64,000 nucleotides of DNA. Origin: UBA2357 sp046295975 (GTDB taxonomy: Bacteria; Pseudomonadota; Gammaproteobacteria; Burkholderiales; Rhodocyclaceae). Shown here piece after piece: positions 33,623-42,517 of this stretch. Position 1 is the stretch's first letter, and each line of letters starts with the position of its first letter. The position numbers and the translations under genes were made by a program. The notes under the pieces are model-generated. The model did not search any database. It was not told where the DNA came from and saw only the letters and a list, made by a program, of their open reading frames with translations. The stretch is from assembly GCA_046295975.1 (NCBI GenBank), contig JBKBMG010000021.1, forward strand, positions 1 to 64,000, read 5' to 3'.

Positions 33623-34750
33623 TCAGTCCGGCGCAAGGCGACGGTAGACCTCCAAAGTGCGCGCACACATCGTTTCCAGCCGGAACTCGGGGGGAATGGG
33701 AAACGAACGCGGCGACCGGACAAGGGTATCGCGTACCCGCCCGACCAGCGTGTCGAAATCGTTCAACGCCACCCCGCCGTCGGGATACACCCGCGCGAGT
33801 ATCTCACCGATCCCGCCATGCGCCCAGCCGACCACCGGCACGCCGAGCGACAGCGCCTCCAGCGCGGTGCGGCCAAAGCTCTCCGGCTGTGAGGACAGCG
33901 ACAACACCAGGTCGCTGACCGCGAAAATCTCGCGAATATCGCCGCGCACGCCGGTCAGGGTGATGTCCTGCGCCAGCCCCGCATCCCGCACTGCTTGCGC
34001 CACCTCCGCGAGGTAGCGCTGCTTGCGGGCTTCCGCCCCGCCCACGACAAGGCCGTGCACCGGCTCGCCTGCGGCCTTGAGCGCGCCGATCAGGCGGATG
34101 AATGCGTCGTGCCCCTTGAGGCGGGTGATCCGCCCCGGCAGGGTCAACACCCGCTTGCCGGCAAGCTGCGGATGGTCGGCCCGCCAAGCCGCCAGCCAAT
34201 CCGCGGCGGGGGTGAAGCCCGACGGGAAGGCCTCGGCCGACACCCCGCGGTGGATGACCTCCAGGCGCGCGGCGGGGCAGCGCGGATAGTGCGCCTGCAC
34301 GTAACGCCGGGCGGTGTCCGACACCGCGATCACCACATCGCCCCGGGTCATGATCTCGCTGTAACGGCTCACCGAGTACAAGCCGTGCACCGTGGTCACG
34401 AAGGCCGGTCGCTGCGCCGCCGGCAGGCCACGCAGGGCCAGCCACGCCACCCAGGCCGGTACGCGCGAGCGCGCATGCACCACATCCACGGCATGCGCTT
34501 CGAGCAGGCGGCGAAACGGCCGCACTTGCCACAGCGTGGCGAGCGACTTGCGGTGCACCGCCAGCGGAAGATGTGCGCTGCCTTCGCGTTCAAGCTGCGC
34601 CACCAGGCGGCCGCCGCTGGACACCACGATGGAGCGATGACCGGCCGCGACCAGCGCGCGTGCGATCTCTAGCGTGCCCCGCTCCACGCCACCGGAGTCG
34701 AGCGCCGGCAGCACCTGCATGACGGTGAGCCGCCGCGCGCCGCTCAGCAT
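33623..34750 (-). CDS. Glycosyltransferase family 4 protein
   Basis: 375 residues. The N-terminal GT-B half starts VMQVLPALDSGGVERGTLEIARALV; the C-terminal half has RVLTLPGRITRLKGHDAFIRLI, the linker and donor-binding VVGGAEARKQRYLAEV and DLVLSLSSQPESFGRTALEALSLGVPVVGWAHGG with the E-x7-E motif (ESFGRTALE). It transfers a sugar from a nucleotide donor during LPS or polysaccharide synthesis. ATG 34720 is an alternative start closer to the fold's N-terminus. It is oriented away from gmd. Confidence 0.88.
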   Translation of the reverse strand: MLSGARRLTVMQVLPALDSGGVERGTLEIARALVAAGHRSIVVSSGGRLVAQLEREGSAHLPLAVHRKSLATLWQVRPFRRLLEAHAVDVVHARSRVPAWVAWLALRGLPAAQRPAFVTTVHGLYSVSRYSEIMTRGDVVIAVSDTARRYVQAHYPRCPAARLEVIHRGVSAEAFPSGFTPAADWLAAWRADHPQLAGKRVLTLPGRITRLKGHDAFIRLIGALKAAGEPVHGLVVGGAEARKQRYLAEVAQAVRDAGLAQDITLTGVRGDIREIFAVSDLVLSLSSQPESFGRTALEALSLGVPVVGWAHGGIGEILARVYPDGGVALNDFDTLVGRVRDTLVRSPRSFPIPPEFRLETMCARTLEVYRRLAPD

Positions 34751-35074
34751 GGGCCGGCATGCGGCACAAGCATGCCGCGCGCTGCGGGATCACGTGGATC
34801 CATGGGATAATCGGAACGCACTTCGTTCGGGGTCCTTTGCTGACAGTGTCGGGCGCCAGTGCAACGACAGCGTCGCAGTCGGCCCGCCGGACGCGGCCGG
34901 CAACACCCGCGGCGCAACCCGCCTGGCGCGCAGCGGCGTGGCGGCATCGGAAGCGCGTTCGGACGCCGACCCGCATGTCCGGCCGGCATTCTAGCAGCCC
35001 GCGGGGCCGAGCGCGGATCCGGCCGGCATCCCGTCAGTACCCCGTTCCACCCCTAGACATTCGCCCTCGACGCA
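34751..35074. other. 324-bp intergenic region between GT4 gene and gmd
   Basis: Divergent promoter region for the GT4 gene (minus) and gmd (plus). A short perfect inverted repeat, GCGGCA-caagca-TGCCGC at 34761-34778, sits just upstream of the GT4 start. GGGATAAT at 34804-34811 could be a -10 element, but no good -35 lies 16-18 bases upstream. No ORF in this region is convincing; the remaining sequence is GC-rich without recognisable sites. Confidence 0.5.
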
Positions 35075-36193
35075 ATGACCAAAAAAGCGCTCATTACCGG
35101 CATCACCGGCCAGGACGGCTCCTATCTTGCCGAACTGCTGCTTGAAAAAGGCTACGAGGTACACGGCATCAAGCGCCGTGCGTCCAGTTTCAACACCCAG
35201 CGCATCGACCACATCTATCAAGACCCGCATGAGGACGACCCACGCCTGGTGCTGCACTACGGCGACCTCACCGACGCTTCTAACCTCACCCGCATCATCC
35301 AGCAGGTGCGCCCCGACGAGGTCTACAACCTCGGCGCCCAGAGCCATGTCGCGGTGAGCTTCGAGTCACCGGAATACACCGCCGACGTCGACGCGATCGG
35401 CACGCTGCGCCTGCTCGAAGCCGTCCGCCTGCTCGGTCTCGAACACACGACCCGTTTCTACCAGGCCTCCACCTCGGAGTTGTATGGCCTGGTGCAGGAA
35501 GTCCCGCAGCGCGAGACCACACCCTTCCACCCGCGCAGCCCCTACGCGGTGGCCAAGCTGTACGCCTACTGGATCACGGTGAACTACCGCGAGGCCTACG
35601 GCATGTATGCGTGCAACGGCATTCTGTTCAACCACGAGAGTCCGCGCCGGGGAGAGACCTTCGTCACGCGCAAGATCACCCGCGGACTGGCACACATCGC
35701 GGTGGGCCTGGACAGCTGCCTGTACATGGGCAACCTGGACGCCCTGCGCGACTGGGGGCACGCCCGCGACTACGTCCGCATGCAGTGGCTGATGCTGCAG
35801 CAGGACGCTCCGGAGGATTTCGTCATCGCAACCGGCGTGCAGTACTCGGTTCGCGACTTCATCCAGATGTGCTGCGATGAAATGGGGGTGGCGCTGCGCT
35901 TCGAGGGCGAGGGCGTGGACCAGGTCGGCATCGTGACGCATGTCTCCGGCGACACGCCGGGCATTGTCCCGGGACAGGTCATCGTGCGCGTCGATCCGCG
36001 CTACTTCCGTCCTGCCGAAGTCGAGACCCTGCTGGGCGATCCGACCCGTGCGCGGGAACGCCTGGGCTGGATGCCGGAAATCGGTATCGACGCGCTGGTA
36101 CGCGAGATGCTCGACTACGATCTCGATCAGGCGCGCCGCCACGCCCTGCTGGCACATCACGGCTTCGAGGTGACGCCCGGTCGCGAACGCTGA
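35075..36193 (+). CDS. gmd: GDP-mannose 4,6-dehydratase
   Basis: 372 residues. It is an extended short-chain dehydrogenase: NADP-binding ALITGITGQDGSYLAELLL, GYEVHGIKRRASSFNT, catalytic Thr/Ser in FYQASTSELYGLVQE and the Tyr-x3-Lys pair in SPYAVAKLYAYW, with LFNHESPRRGETFVTRKIT typical of Gmd. It converts GDP-mannose to GDP-4-keto-6-deoxymannose, precursor of GDP-fucose, GDP-rhamnose, GDP-perosamine and others. No fcl/wcaG or rmd is in the window, so the final sugar is unknown; the GT10 gene nearby hints at fucose. Confidence 0.95.
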   Translation: MTKKALITGITGQDGSYLAELLLEKGYEVHGIKRRASSFNTQRIDHIYQDPHEDDPRLVLHYGDLTDASNLTRIIQQVRPDEVYNLGAQSHVAVSFESPEYTADVDAIGTLRLLEAVRLLGLEHTTRFYQASTSELYGLVQEVPQRETTPFHPRSPYAVAKLYAYWITVNYREAYGMYACNGILFNHESPRRGETFVTRKITRGLAHIAVGLDSCLYMGNLDALRDWGHARDYVRMQWLMLQQDAPEDFVIATGVQYSVRDFIQMCCDEMGVALRFEGEGVDQVGIVTHVSGDTPGIVPGQVIVRVDPRYFRPAEVETLLGDPTRARERLGWMPEIGIDALVREMLDYDLDQARRHALLAHHGFEVTPGRER

Positions 36194-36238
36194 ACCGTCC
36201 GCGCCCGCAACACTCATCACGATTCGCCGGTTGCCGCC

Positions 36239-38068
36239 TCAGTCGCGGACCGGCGCGTCGACCGACGCTACCGGTGAGGGCGCATCGGCGGGCGCCAATC
36301 CGGTCGCATGCAGCCGCGCGTAGGCGCCACCGCGGGCGAGCAATTCCGCGTGGCGGCCGCGCTCGACGATCCGACCCCCTTCCATCACCAGAATCAGGTC
36401 GGCGCGCTCGATCGTCGACAGCCTGTGGGCGATCACCAGCGTCGTCCGCCCCGCCATCAAACGCTCGATCGCGGCCTGGATCAGGCGTTCGGACTCGGTG
36501 TCCAGCGCCGAGGTGGCCTCATCCAGAATCAACACCGGGGCATTCTTGAGCAGGGCCCGCGCGATCGCCAGGCGCTGGCGCTGGCCGCCCGACAAGGTCA
36601 CCCCGTTTTCGCCGATCTCGGTATCGAACCCATGGGGCAGCCTGTCGATGAACTCGCGCGCATTGGCCGCCTCGGCCGCCGCAATCACCGCCGCCCGATC
36701 GGCGCCCGCCAGTTCGCCATAAGCGATGTTGTCCGCCACCGTGCCGTTGAACAGATTCACCTGCTGGGTGACCAGCGCGATGTGGCGCCGCAGGTCACCC
36801 AGCCGGTAATCGACCACGTCGACCCCGTCGACCAGAATGTGCCCTTGCTGATGGTCATAGAAGCGTGGAATCAGACTTGCGAGGGTGGACTTGCCACTGC
36901 CCGAGCGCCCCACCAGCGCGACCATCTGCCCCGGTTCGGCGGTGAAGGCGATGTCGGACAACACATCCTCCGCGCCACCCGGATAACGAAAGCGCAGCCC
37001 GGCAACCTCCAGCCGCCCGTCCACCCGCTCGCGCACCACGCTGCCACCGTCGCGTTCCGGTGGCGTATCGAGCTGCTCGAAAATGCTCTCGGCCGCCGCC
37101 ACGCCCCGCTGGATCTTGGAACTGACCTCACCCAACTGGCGGATCGCCCGCGGCAACAAACCGGCAGCGGTGATATAGGCCACCACGTCGCCAGCGGTGG
37201 CGTCGCCGCGCACCTTCAGCACCATGAACAACAGACCGCCCATCGCCGCGTAAATGATCAGGTTCATCAGCGCCGAGAACATCTCCTCGGTGCGCACCAT
37301 GCGCAGTTGCCGCTTGGCGTTGTCCAGGCTGGCGTCGAAGAAGCGCTCACGCTCGTAGCGCTCGCCACCGAAGCTGCGCACCACGCGGTAGTTCTGGATG
37401 GTCTCGGAGGCAACGTGGGTGAGCTCGCCCATCGACACCTGGATGTTCCTCGACAACTGGCGGAACTTGCGGCTCGCGTTCGACACCAGCCAGGCCAGCA
37501 CCGGCAGCACCAGCAGCAGGCCAATCGTCAGCTGCCAGTTCATCCACAACAGGTAGCCGAAGAGCACGATCACCGTCAGCCCTTCGCGAAACACGATCTT
37601 GATCGCCTCGGTCGCCGCCCCGGTGACCATGGTGACGTTGTAGGTGACCTTGGAGACCAAGTGGCCGGAGTTGTGCTCGTCGTAGAACCGGTTCGGGAGT
37701 ACCAGAAAGCTGTTGAAGAGCTGTGCGCGCAAATCGTGCACCAGCCCCAGGGATACCTTGGAGATCGAGTAATTGCCCAGAAAAGTGCCCACGCCTTGCC
37801 ACACCGCGATCAACACCACCATGACCGGCACGGCGTACATCAGGTCCAGCGCATCCAGCCAGGCGATACCCGTGGCCACCGCATCACCGCCCGCGGCCAG
37901 CCCATCGACGAAGTACTTGAACACCCCCGCCAGCATCGCCTTTGCCGACGCGGCAATCAGGTAGCCCGCCACGCTCAGTCCGAAGTACCCAAGGTAGGGG
38001 CGCACATAGCTCAACAGGCGCAGATAGATCTTCACGCTGGAAGCGCTGGGCGAAACGGCATCCGACAT
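36239..38068 (-). CDS. msbA: MsbA, lipid A export ATP-binding/permease protein
   Basis: 609 residues from ATG 38068. A six-helix ABC exporter domain (residues ~25-320) is followed by a complete nucleotide-binding domain. This has Walker A LVGRSGSGKSTLASLIPRFY, Q-loop VTQQVNLFNGTV, signature LSGGQRQRLAIARAL, Walker B VLILDEATSALDTESE and H-loop VIAHRLSTIERAD. Length and gene context (LPS genes on both sides) fit MsbA, which flips lipid A-core across the inner membrane. Related peptide or drug exporters are the alternative. Confidence 0.88.
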   Translation of the reverse strand: MSDAVSPSASSVKIYLRLLSYVRPYLGYFGLSVAGYLIAASAKAMLAGVFKYFVDGLAAGGDAVATGIAWLDALDLMYAVPVMVVLIAVWQGVGTFLGNYSISKVSLGLVHDLRAQLFNSFLVLPNRFYDEHNSGHLVSKVTYNVTMVTGAATEAIKIVFREGLTVIVLFGYLLWMNWQLTIGLLLVLPVLAWLVSNASRKFRQLSRNIQVSMGELTHVASETIQNYRVVRSFGGERYERERFFDASLDNAKRQLRMVRTEEMFSALMNLIIYAAMGGLLFMVLKVRGDATAGDVVAYITAAGLLPRAIRQLGEVSSKIQRGVAAAESIFEQLDTPPERDGGSVVRERVDGRLEVAGLRFRYPGGAEDVLSDIAFTAEPGQMVALVGRSGSGKSTLASLIPRFYDHQQGHILVDGVDVVDYRLGDLRRHIALVTQQVNLFNGTVADNIAYGELAGADRAAVIAAAEAANAREFIDRLPHGFDTEIGENGVTLSGGQRQRLAIARALLKNAPVLILDEATSALDTESERLIQAAIERLMAGRTTLVIAHRLSTIERADLILVMEGGRIVERGRHAELLARGGAYARLHATGLAPADAPSPVASVDAPVRD

Positions 38069-38275
38069 CGAAATCACGCGCGAAAAAGGTGCCGAAGTTT
38101 AGCATGCCCCCTGTTGCGCCCCGTTTGCAGCGGACGCCCCGGAATCGCTGCGCCAGCACGCAGGCCCTGAGGCACCGGCGTGCGAGCACGCACTCCCGCC
38201 GGCCAGTCGATCAGACTCAAAGTCGGCAGCCTGCCTCATAATCCGACGCTCATCCAATCACCCACGAATAGCCCG

Positions 38276-38779
38276 ATGAGCCCGATGCCGACCGAACGTA
38301 CCGCGCACCGCGCAAGCACACGCCTGCACCACCTCACCCTGCTGGCCGCCCCGCTTCTTGTCCTGTCCAGCCCGCTACAGGCCGAGACCTGGCTGGTGCT
38401 CTCCGGCGCCTCCCATCATTTCCGTCAGGACGAGCGCGACTGGCGGGAAGTGAACCCAGGCCTGGGGCTGGAAGTACGGAGCGCCCGCCCGGGCTGGGAG
38501 GAGGTGTATTACGTGGGCGGCTACTTCCGGAACAGCTATGACAAGCACGCACTGTACGCAGGCGCGCGCTGGATGCCCTGGGGCTGGAAATGGGACAGCG
38601 GGTCGCTGAAATTCGGCGGCTACGCCCTCGCCTCTACCGGCTATCCGTCACCGGTGCTGGTCCTGCCCGGCTTCAGCGTCGAGTGGCGGAACGTCGGCAT
38701 GAACATCGTGGTGGCACCGAACGTGGGGCACTACAGCGGATATGTGGGGATGCAATTACGCGTCCGCCTGAACGACTAG
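38276..38779 (+). CDS. Small PagP-like outer-membrane beta-barrel protein
   Basis: 167 residues from ATG 38276 (or 38285). A signal peptide (LLAAPLLVLSSPLQA) is cut to give about 130 mature residues of alternating hydrophobic strands: TWLVLSGASHHFRQ, GLGLEVRS, EVYYVGGYFRNSYDKHALYAGARWM, LKFGGYALASTGY and VGMQLRVRLN. The size, the aromatic girdle, His and Arg residues early in the mature chain and the GGYF-x-NSYDK segment recall the lipid A palmitoyltransferase PagP, but I cannot align catalytic residues with certainty. It lies divergent from msbA, which supports a lipid A-related role. Confidence 0.5.
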   Translation: MSPMPTERTAHRASTRLHHLTLLAAPLLVLSSPLQAETWLVLSGASHHFRQDERDWREVNPGLGLEVRSARPGWEEVYYVGGYFRNSYDKHALYAGARWMPWGWKWDSGSLKFGGYALASTGYPSPVLVLPGFSVEWRNVGMNIVVAPNVGHYSGYVGMQLRVRLND

Positions 38780-38830
38780 GGCCAGCCGACTTACGTCGAA
38801 GCTGGCCCCCAAGGACTACTGAAACGAAGC

Positions 38831-38850
38831 GCCCCCCTCACAAGGGGGGC
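38831..38850. terminator. Candidate bidirectional terminator hairpin
   Basis: GCCCCCC (38831-38837) and GGGGGGC (38844-38850) form a perfect 7-bp stem with a 6-base loop between two convergent genes, the PagP-like gene (ending 38779) and the Ig-like lipoprotein gene (ending 38858). Neither side has a long T-run. Position between convergent stops is the main support. Confidence 0.55.
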
Positions 38851-38857
38851 TCACGCA

Positions 38858-40444
38858 TTACGGGCAGGAGAAGGTCACACCCAGCACCGCCGATGCGCTA
38901 CGTCCGTTCGCGTCGGTCGCGGTTACGGTCACCGACGACGTCTGCGACGTGGGCGGCGGGCATGCGCCGCCCGGCACGGCCACAGTGCCGGTAACCGCAC
39001 CCGTCGAAGCATCGATCGACAGGCCGGTCGGCAGGCCGGTTGCCGCATACGTCAGCGGAGCCCGACCACCGGTAGCCGACACGGTCGCCGAGTAGGCAAC
39101 GCCGAAGGTGCCGGCCGGCAGGCTGGTCGTCGTGATCGTAACCGGATCCAACACGGTCAGGAGGAACTGCCCCGAATCCATGCCCTGTTGCACAGCGCTG
39201 TCACGCGCACTGACGAAGAACGAGTACGTACCCGCCGGAACCGACGGCTCGCCCACGATCGCGCAATCCGAAAGCAGTATGCCGGCGGGCAGCGAAGATC
39301 CGACCTGAAGCTGGCAGGTATAGGGCGCAATACCACCGGATACCGGGATCGACAGGGCCGACACTTCGCCACGGTAGATATCGGCCGTACCGCCCGTCAC
39401 CGTCAGCGGCGCACCGGTCGGATTGGCGAACAGCACCGGAACCGTCACGATGTTGTAGATCGGCTGGGCAATGCCGTTGATCACGTTGTTGTCGGCACGG
39501 TCGGTTTCGATACGGACCATCAGGATCTCGGCCGTCGAACCGCTATGGATAGAGAACTCAGCCATACCATTGATCGAGCGCGCGGTAACGCCGGTGACGC
39601 AAGCATTGGCCGAGTTGCGCACGTCCAGATGCGACGTTGCCCCAACCGACTGCAGATACGCTTGTGTCGAGGACGGACCGATCAGGCATGCACGCAGGTT
39701 GTCAGCCGACGGATTGGTCACTGCCCCACCGGACTCATCCAGGAGTTCCGCCTGAACACGCAGCATGGTGGGATCGTTCAGCCCCTGCGGGTACAGGAAA
39801 CCACCCCACTGACGGTCGTTGCTATCAACCCTGTTCACCCGGATCTGCGCCGGACGCCCGGTCCGCTCGCCACCGACCTGAACTGCGATCGTCTGTCTCA
39901 CCAGATTGTTACTCACCGGCTCGACGACGGAAAACTCGATTACGATGGTGCCGGCAAAATCGGCCGACAGCAGATGCATGGTCGCACCGTTGGAAGCGGC
40001 ATCCAGCCCGCCGAAACGGAACGCTGCGGGAACCTGAACCGTCTTTTCCTCGCCAGCCTGATCGATGTAGGTGCAATCGGCCTCGTGCTCCTCACGACCG
40101 TCCAGGTAGTAAAGACTGGCTGACTCGAAACCGCTCAGGACGTTGAAACTGAACAGATTTTCCCCACTCAGCACCTTGCCGCTCTTGGTCCGCGCCTGAA
40201 CGTACAGGGTGGTCATGTAGCGACTGCCGATGCGCGGCGTATCCAGGCAACTGGAGCGGCCTTCGTTTTCGATGTTCAGCGGCAGAGCGGTACGGTCGGC
40301 CGTCACGGTGATCGTGACCGGATCGACACAATTACCGAGCAGGCAGCCCTCGCTACTACCCCCGCCGCCGCCACACGCTGCGAGCAGCAGCGCGGAACTC
40401 CCCAGGATCAGGCCCCTGAGCATGCCTTTGGCTGAAAAACGCAC
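38858..40444 (-). CDS. Large Ig-like-domain lipoprotein
   Basis: 528 residues from a GTG at 40444 with AGGGG eight bases upstream. The N-terminus has a basic n-region, a hydrophobic core and the lipobox LLLAACGGGGGSS, giving a lipid-anchored mature protein with a flexible Gly5 tether. The body is all-beta. Repeat-like modules at ~30-150, ~160-260 and ~270-360 are followed by two bacterial Ig/He_PIG-type domains (GGIAPYTCQLQVGSSLPAGI... and GGRAPLTYAATGLPTGLSIDASTGAVTGT). Cys pairs suggest disulfides. It is probably a surface or periplasmic lipoprotein of unknown function. There are no obvious operon partners. Confidence 0.75.
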   Translation of the reverse strand: MRFSAKGMLRGLILGSSALLLAACGGGGGSSEGCLLGNCVDPVTITVTADRTALPLNIENEGRSSCLDTPRIGSRYMTTLYVQARTKSGKVLSGENLFSFNVLSGFESASLYYLDGREEHEADCTYIDQAGEEKTVQVPAAFRFGGLDAASNGATMHLLSADFAGTIVIEFSVVEPVSNNLVRQTIAVQVGGERTGRPAQIRVNRVDSNDRQWGGFLYPQGLNDPTMLRVQAELLDESGGAVTNPSADNLRACLIGPSSTQAYLQSVGATSHLDVRNSANACVTGVTARSINGMAEFSIHSGSTAEILMVRIETDRADNNVINGIAQPIYNIVTVPVLFANPTGAPLTVTGGTADIYRGEVSALSIPVSGGIAPYTCQLQVGSSLPAGILLSDCAIVGEPSVPAGTYSFFVSARDSAVQQGMDSGQFLLTVLDPVTITTTSLPAGTFGVAYSATVSATGGRAPLTYAATGLPTGLSIDASTGAVTGTVAVPGGACPPPTSQTSSVTVTATDANGRSASAVLGVTFSCP

Positions 40445-40578
40445 CGAATCATCCCCTTTTTTGCTAACAACCCGCCGCCCCACGGCGGCAGGCAACACGA
40501 ACGAAATTGGAGCGCATAATCGCCGCAATTGCAACACGCCGGTAATGCGCCAGCGCATGACGATAACACATCCGGCGC

Positions 40579-41394
40579 TCAGCGGTGGAGGTTGATATCG
40601 TCCCGAGTGGCAAGCGCGACGCGGCGAGCGTGCTCGGCGAAGTCTTCGCCGCTGCCGGCGTAGAGGATTGCGCGCGATGAATTGATCATGAGCCCGGTGC
40701 CCGCCGCATCCCGGCCGGCGGCGACGGTGGCCGCGACGTCTCCGCCCTGGGCACCGATGCCGGGCACCAGCAGCGGCATGTTGCCGACGAGTTCCCGCAC
40801 CCGGGCGATTTCCCTGGGAAAAGTCGCACCGACCACCAGCGCGCAGTTGCCGCTGGCGTTCCATTCCCCGGCGACGAGGCGCGCCACCCGCTCGAACAGG
40901 CGCTCGCCGTTACCCACGTCGAGGAACTGCAGGTCACTGCCCCCCGCGTTGGAGGTGCGGCACAGCAGGATCACGCCCTTGCCCGCCCACGCCAGGTAGG
41001 GGTCTACCGAATCCCGGCCCATGTATGGATTGACCGTGACCGCATCGGCACGATAGCGCTCGAAGGCCTCGATCGCGTACTGGTCGGCGGTGCTGCCAAT
41101 GTCGCCGCGCTTGGCGTCAAGGATGACCGGGATGTCAGGGTGCCGCGCATGGATATGGGCGATCAGGGCTTCGAGTTGATCCTCTGCACGGTGCGCGGCG
41201 AAATAGGCGATCTGGGGCTTGAAGGCACAGACGAGGTCGGCCGTAGCATCCACGATGTCGCGACAGAACTCGAAGATCGCATCCGGCCGCCCCGCCAGAT
41301 GCGCAGGAAAACGCGACGGATCGGGATCCAGACCGACACACAGCAGGCTGTTGCGCGCCTGCCACGCATCGCTGAGGGCGTTCATGAAGTGCAT
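40579..41394 (-). CDS. pyrF: PyrF, orotidine-5'-phosphate decarboxylase
   Basis: 271 residues. It is the longer type-2 subfamily: LLCVGLDPDPSRFPAHLAG at the start, AFKPQIAYFAAHRAEDQ, catalytic IPVILDAKRGDIGSTADQYA (D-x-K-x2-D) and VPGIGAQGGDVAATV near the end. It makes UMP from OMP in pyrimidine synthesis. GAGGAG lies upstream of ATG 41394; ATG 41385 is an in-frame alternative. It lies 51 nt downstream of ubiA on the same strand. Confidence 0.96.
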   Translation of the reverse strand: MHFMNALSDAWQARNSLLCVGLDPDPSRFPAHLAGRPDAIFEFCRDIVDATADLVCAFKPQIAYFAAHRAEDQLEALIAHIHARHPDIPVILDAKRGDIGSTADQYAIEAFERYRADAVTVNPYMGRDSVDPYLAWAGKGVILLCRTSNAGGSDLQFLDVGNGERLFERVARLVAGEWNASGNCALVVGATFPREIARVRELVGNMPLLVPGIGAQGGDVAATVAAGRDAAGTGLMINSSRAILYAGSGEDFAEHARRVALATRDDINLHR

Positions 41395-41445
41395 GCGGGA
41401 ATCTCCTCGCTCAAAGCTCGAATCGGGTTGGCCGGGGCCGCGCTG

Positions 41446-42333
41446 CTACGAGGCGGTGAGCGCGTAGTCGAGGGCGATGCCGCCGAGAATGGTGGCCCCG
41501 ACCCAGTTGTTGTGCAGGAATGCCTTGAAGCAACGCCCACGATCACGACCGCGGATCAAGCTGTAGTGATAGGCCGCCAGCCCGACTGCAGCCAGCAGTC
41601 CGAGGAAGTAGACGGGACCGCGCCCGAGCACGACACCAATGCCTGCGAGCAGACCGAACGCGATGGCGTAACACAACATAACGGCAGCAACATCGTAGCG
41701 GCCAAAGGTGATCGCGGCACTGCGGACGCCGATCCTGAGATCGTCGGGACGGTCGACCATGGCGTATTCGGTGTCGTAGGCGATCGCCCAGAAGATGTTG
41801 GCGAGCAGCATCACCCACGCGACCCCGGGGACTTCGCCGAGCACGGCGGCGAAGCCCATGGGAATGCCGAAACCGAAAGCAATGCCGAGATAGGCCTGGG
41901 GGATGGCGAGAAAACGCTTGGTGAACGGATAGCTGGCGGCGAGGAACAGCGCCGGCACCGACAACCAGATCACCAGCGGATCGAGGGGCAGCACCAGCAG
42001 CAGCGCAACGAAGCTGAGCCCGGCGGCCAGCAGCAAGGCCTCGCGCGGCGCGACCACCCCGGTAGCGAGCGGACGCTGGCGGGTACGCTCGACGTGGCCG
42101 TCGAAGTCTCGATCGGCAAAATCGTTGATCACGCAGCCGGCCGAGCGCATCAGCACAGTGCCGAGCACGAAGATCAGCAGCACATGCAGAGGCGGCACGC
42201 CCTCGGCGGCCACCCACAGCCCCCACAACGTGGGCCACAGCAACAGCAGGATGCCGATCGGCTTGTCCAGCCGCATCAGGCGGAGGTAGTGCGGCAGGCG
42301 CCCGGCCAGGCGTCGAGAGGCGGAGGTCGTCAT
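41446..42333 (-). CDS. ubiA: UbiA, 4-hydroxybenzoate polyprenyltransferase
   Basis: 295 residues from ATG 42333, about eight to nine membrane segments. The two Asp-rich motifs are present: AGCVINDFADRDFDGHVERT (N-D-x3-D-x-D) and IFWAIAYDTEYAMVDRPDDLRIG (Y-D-T-x-Y-A-x-x-D). RLDKPIGILLLLWPTLWGLW is the characteristic start. It attaches the polyprenyl chain to 4-hydroxybenzoate for ubiquinone. The gene for its substrate-forming enzyme, ubiC, lies upstream on the same strand. Confidence 0.96.
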   Translation of the reverse strand: MTTSASRRLAGRLPHYLRLMRLDKPIGILLLLWPTLWGLWVAAEGVPPLHVLLIFVLGTVLMRSAGCVINDFADRDFDGHVERTRQRPLATGVVAPREALLLAAGLSFVALLLVLPLDPLVIWLSVPALFLAASYPFTKRFLAIPQAYLGIAFGFGIPMGFAAVLGEVPGVAWVMLLANIFWAIAYDTEYAMVDRPDDLRIGVRSAAITFGRYDVAAVMLCYAIAFGLLAGIGVVLGRGPVYFLGLLAAVGLAAYHYSLIRGRDRGRCFKAFLHNNWVGATILGGIALDYALTAS

Positions 42334-42517
42334 CGGAAAAACGTCTCGGATACGGTGCAAGCGGCTAGTAGTGGCAGGTACGGGGGCGACGCGCCGCGGA
42401 TCACTTCGTGGTCATGTCCGGTGCGACCAGGCTGGATCCATCGGGATGCCCTCGCCGGCTAAACCGGTGGCACGCCCCCCGGGCACCGCCCCCCTCGCTC
42501 CTCGCTTTCCCCCGCGT

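Noticed and set aside
36308..38170. 620-residue open frame antisense to msbA
   Set aside because: Its composition (Arg/His/Gln-rich) and the perfect ABC exporter on the other strand show it is a shadow frame.
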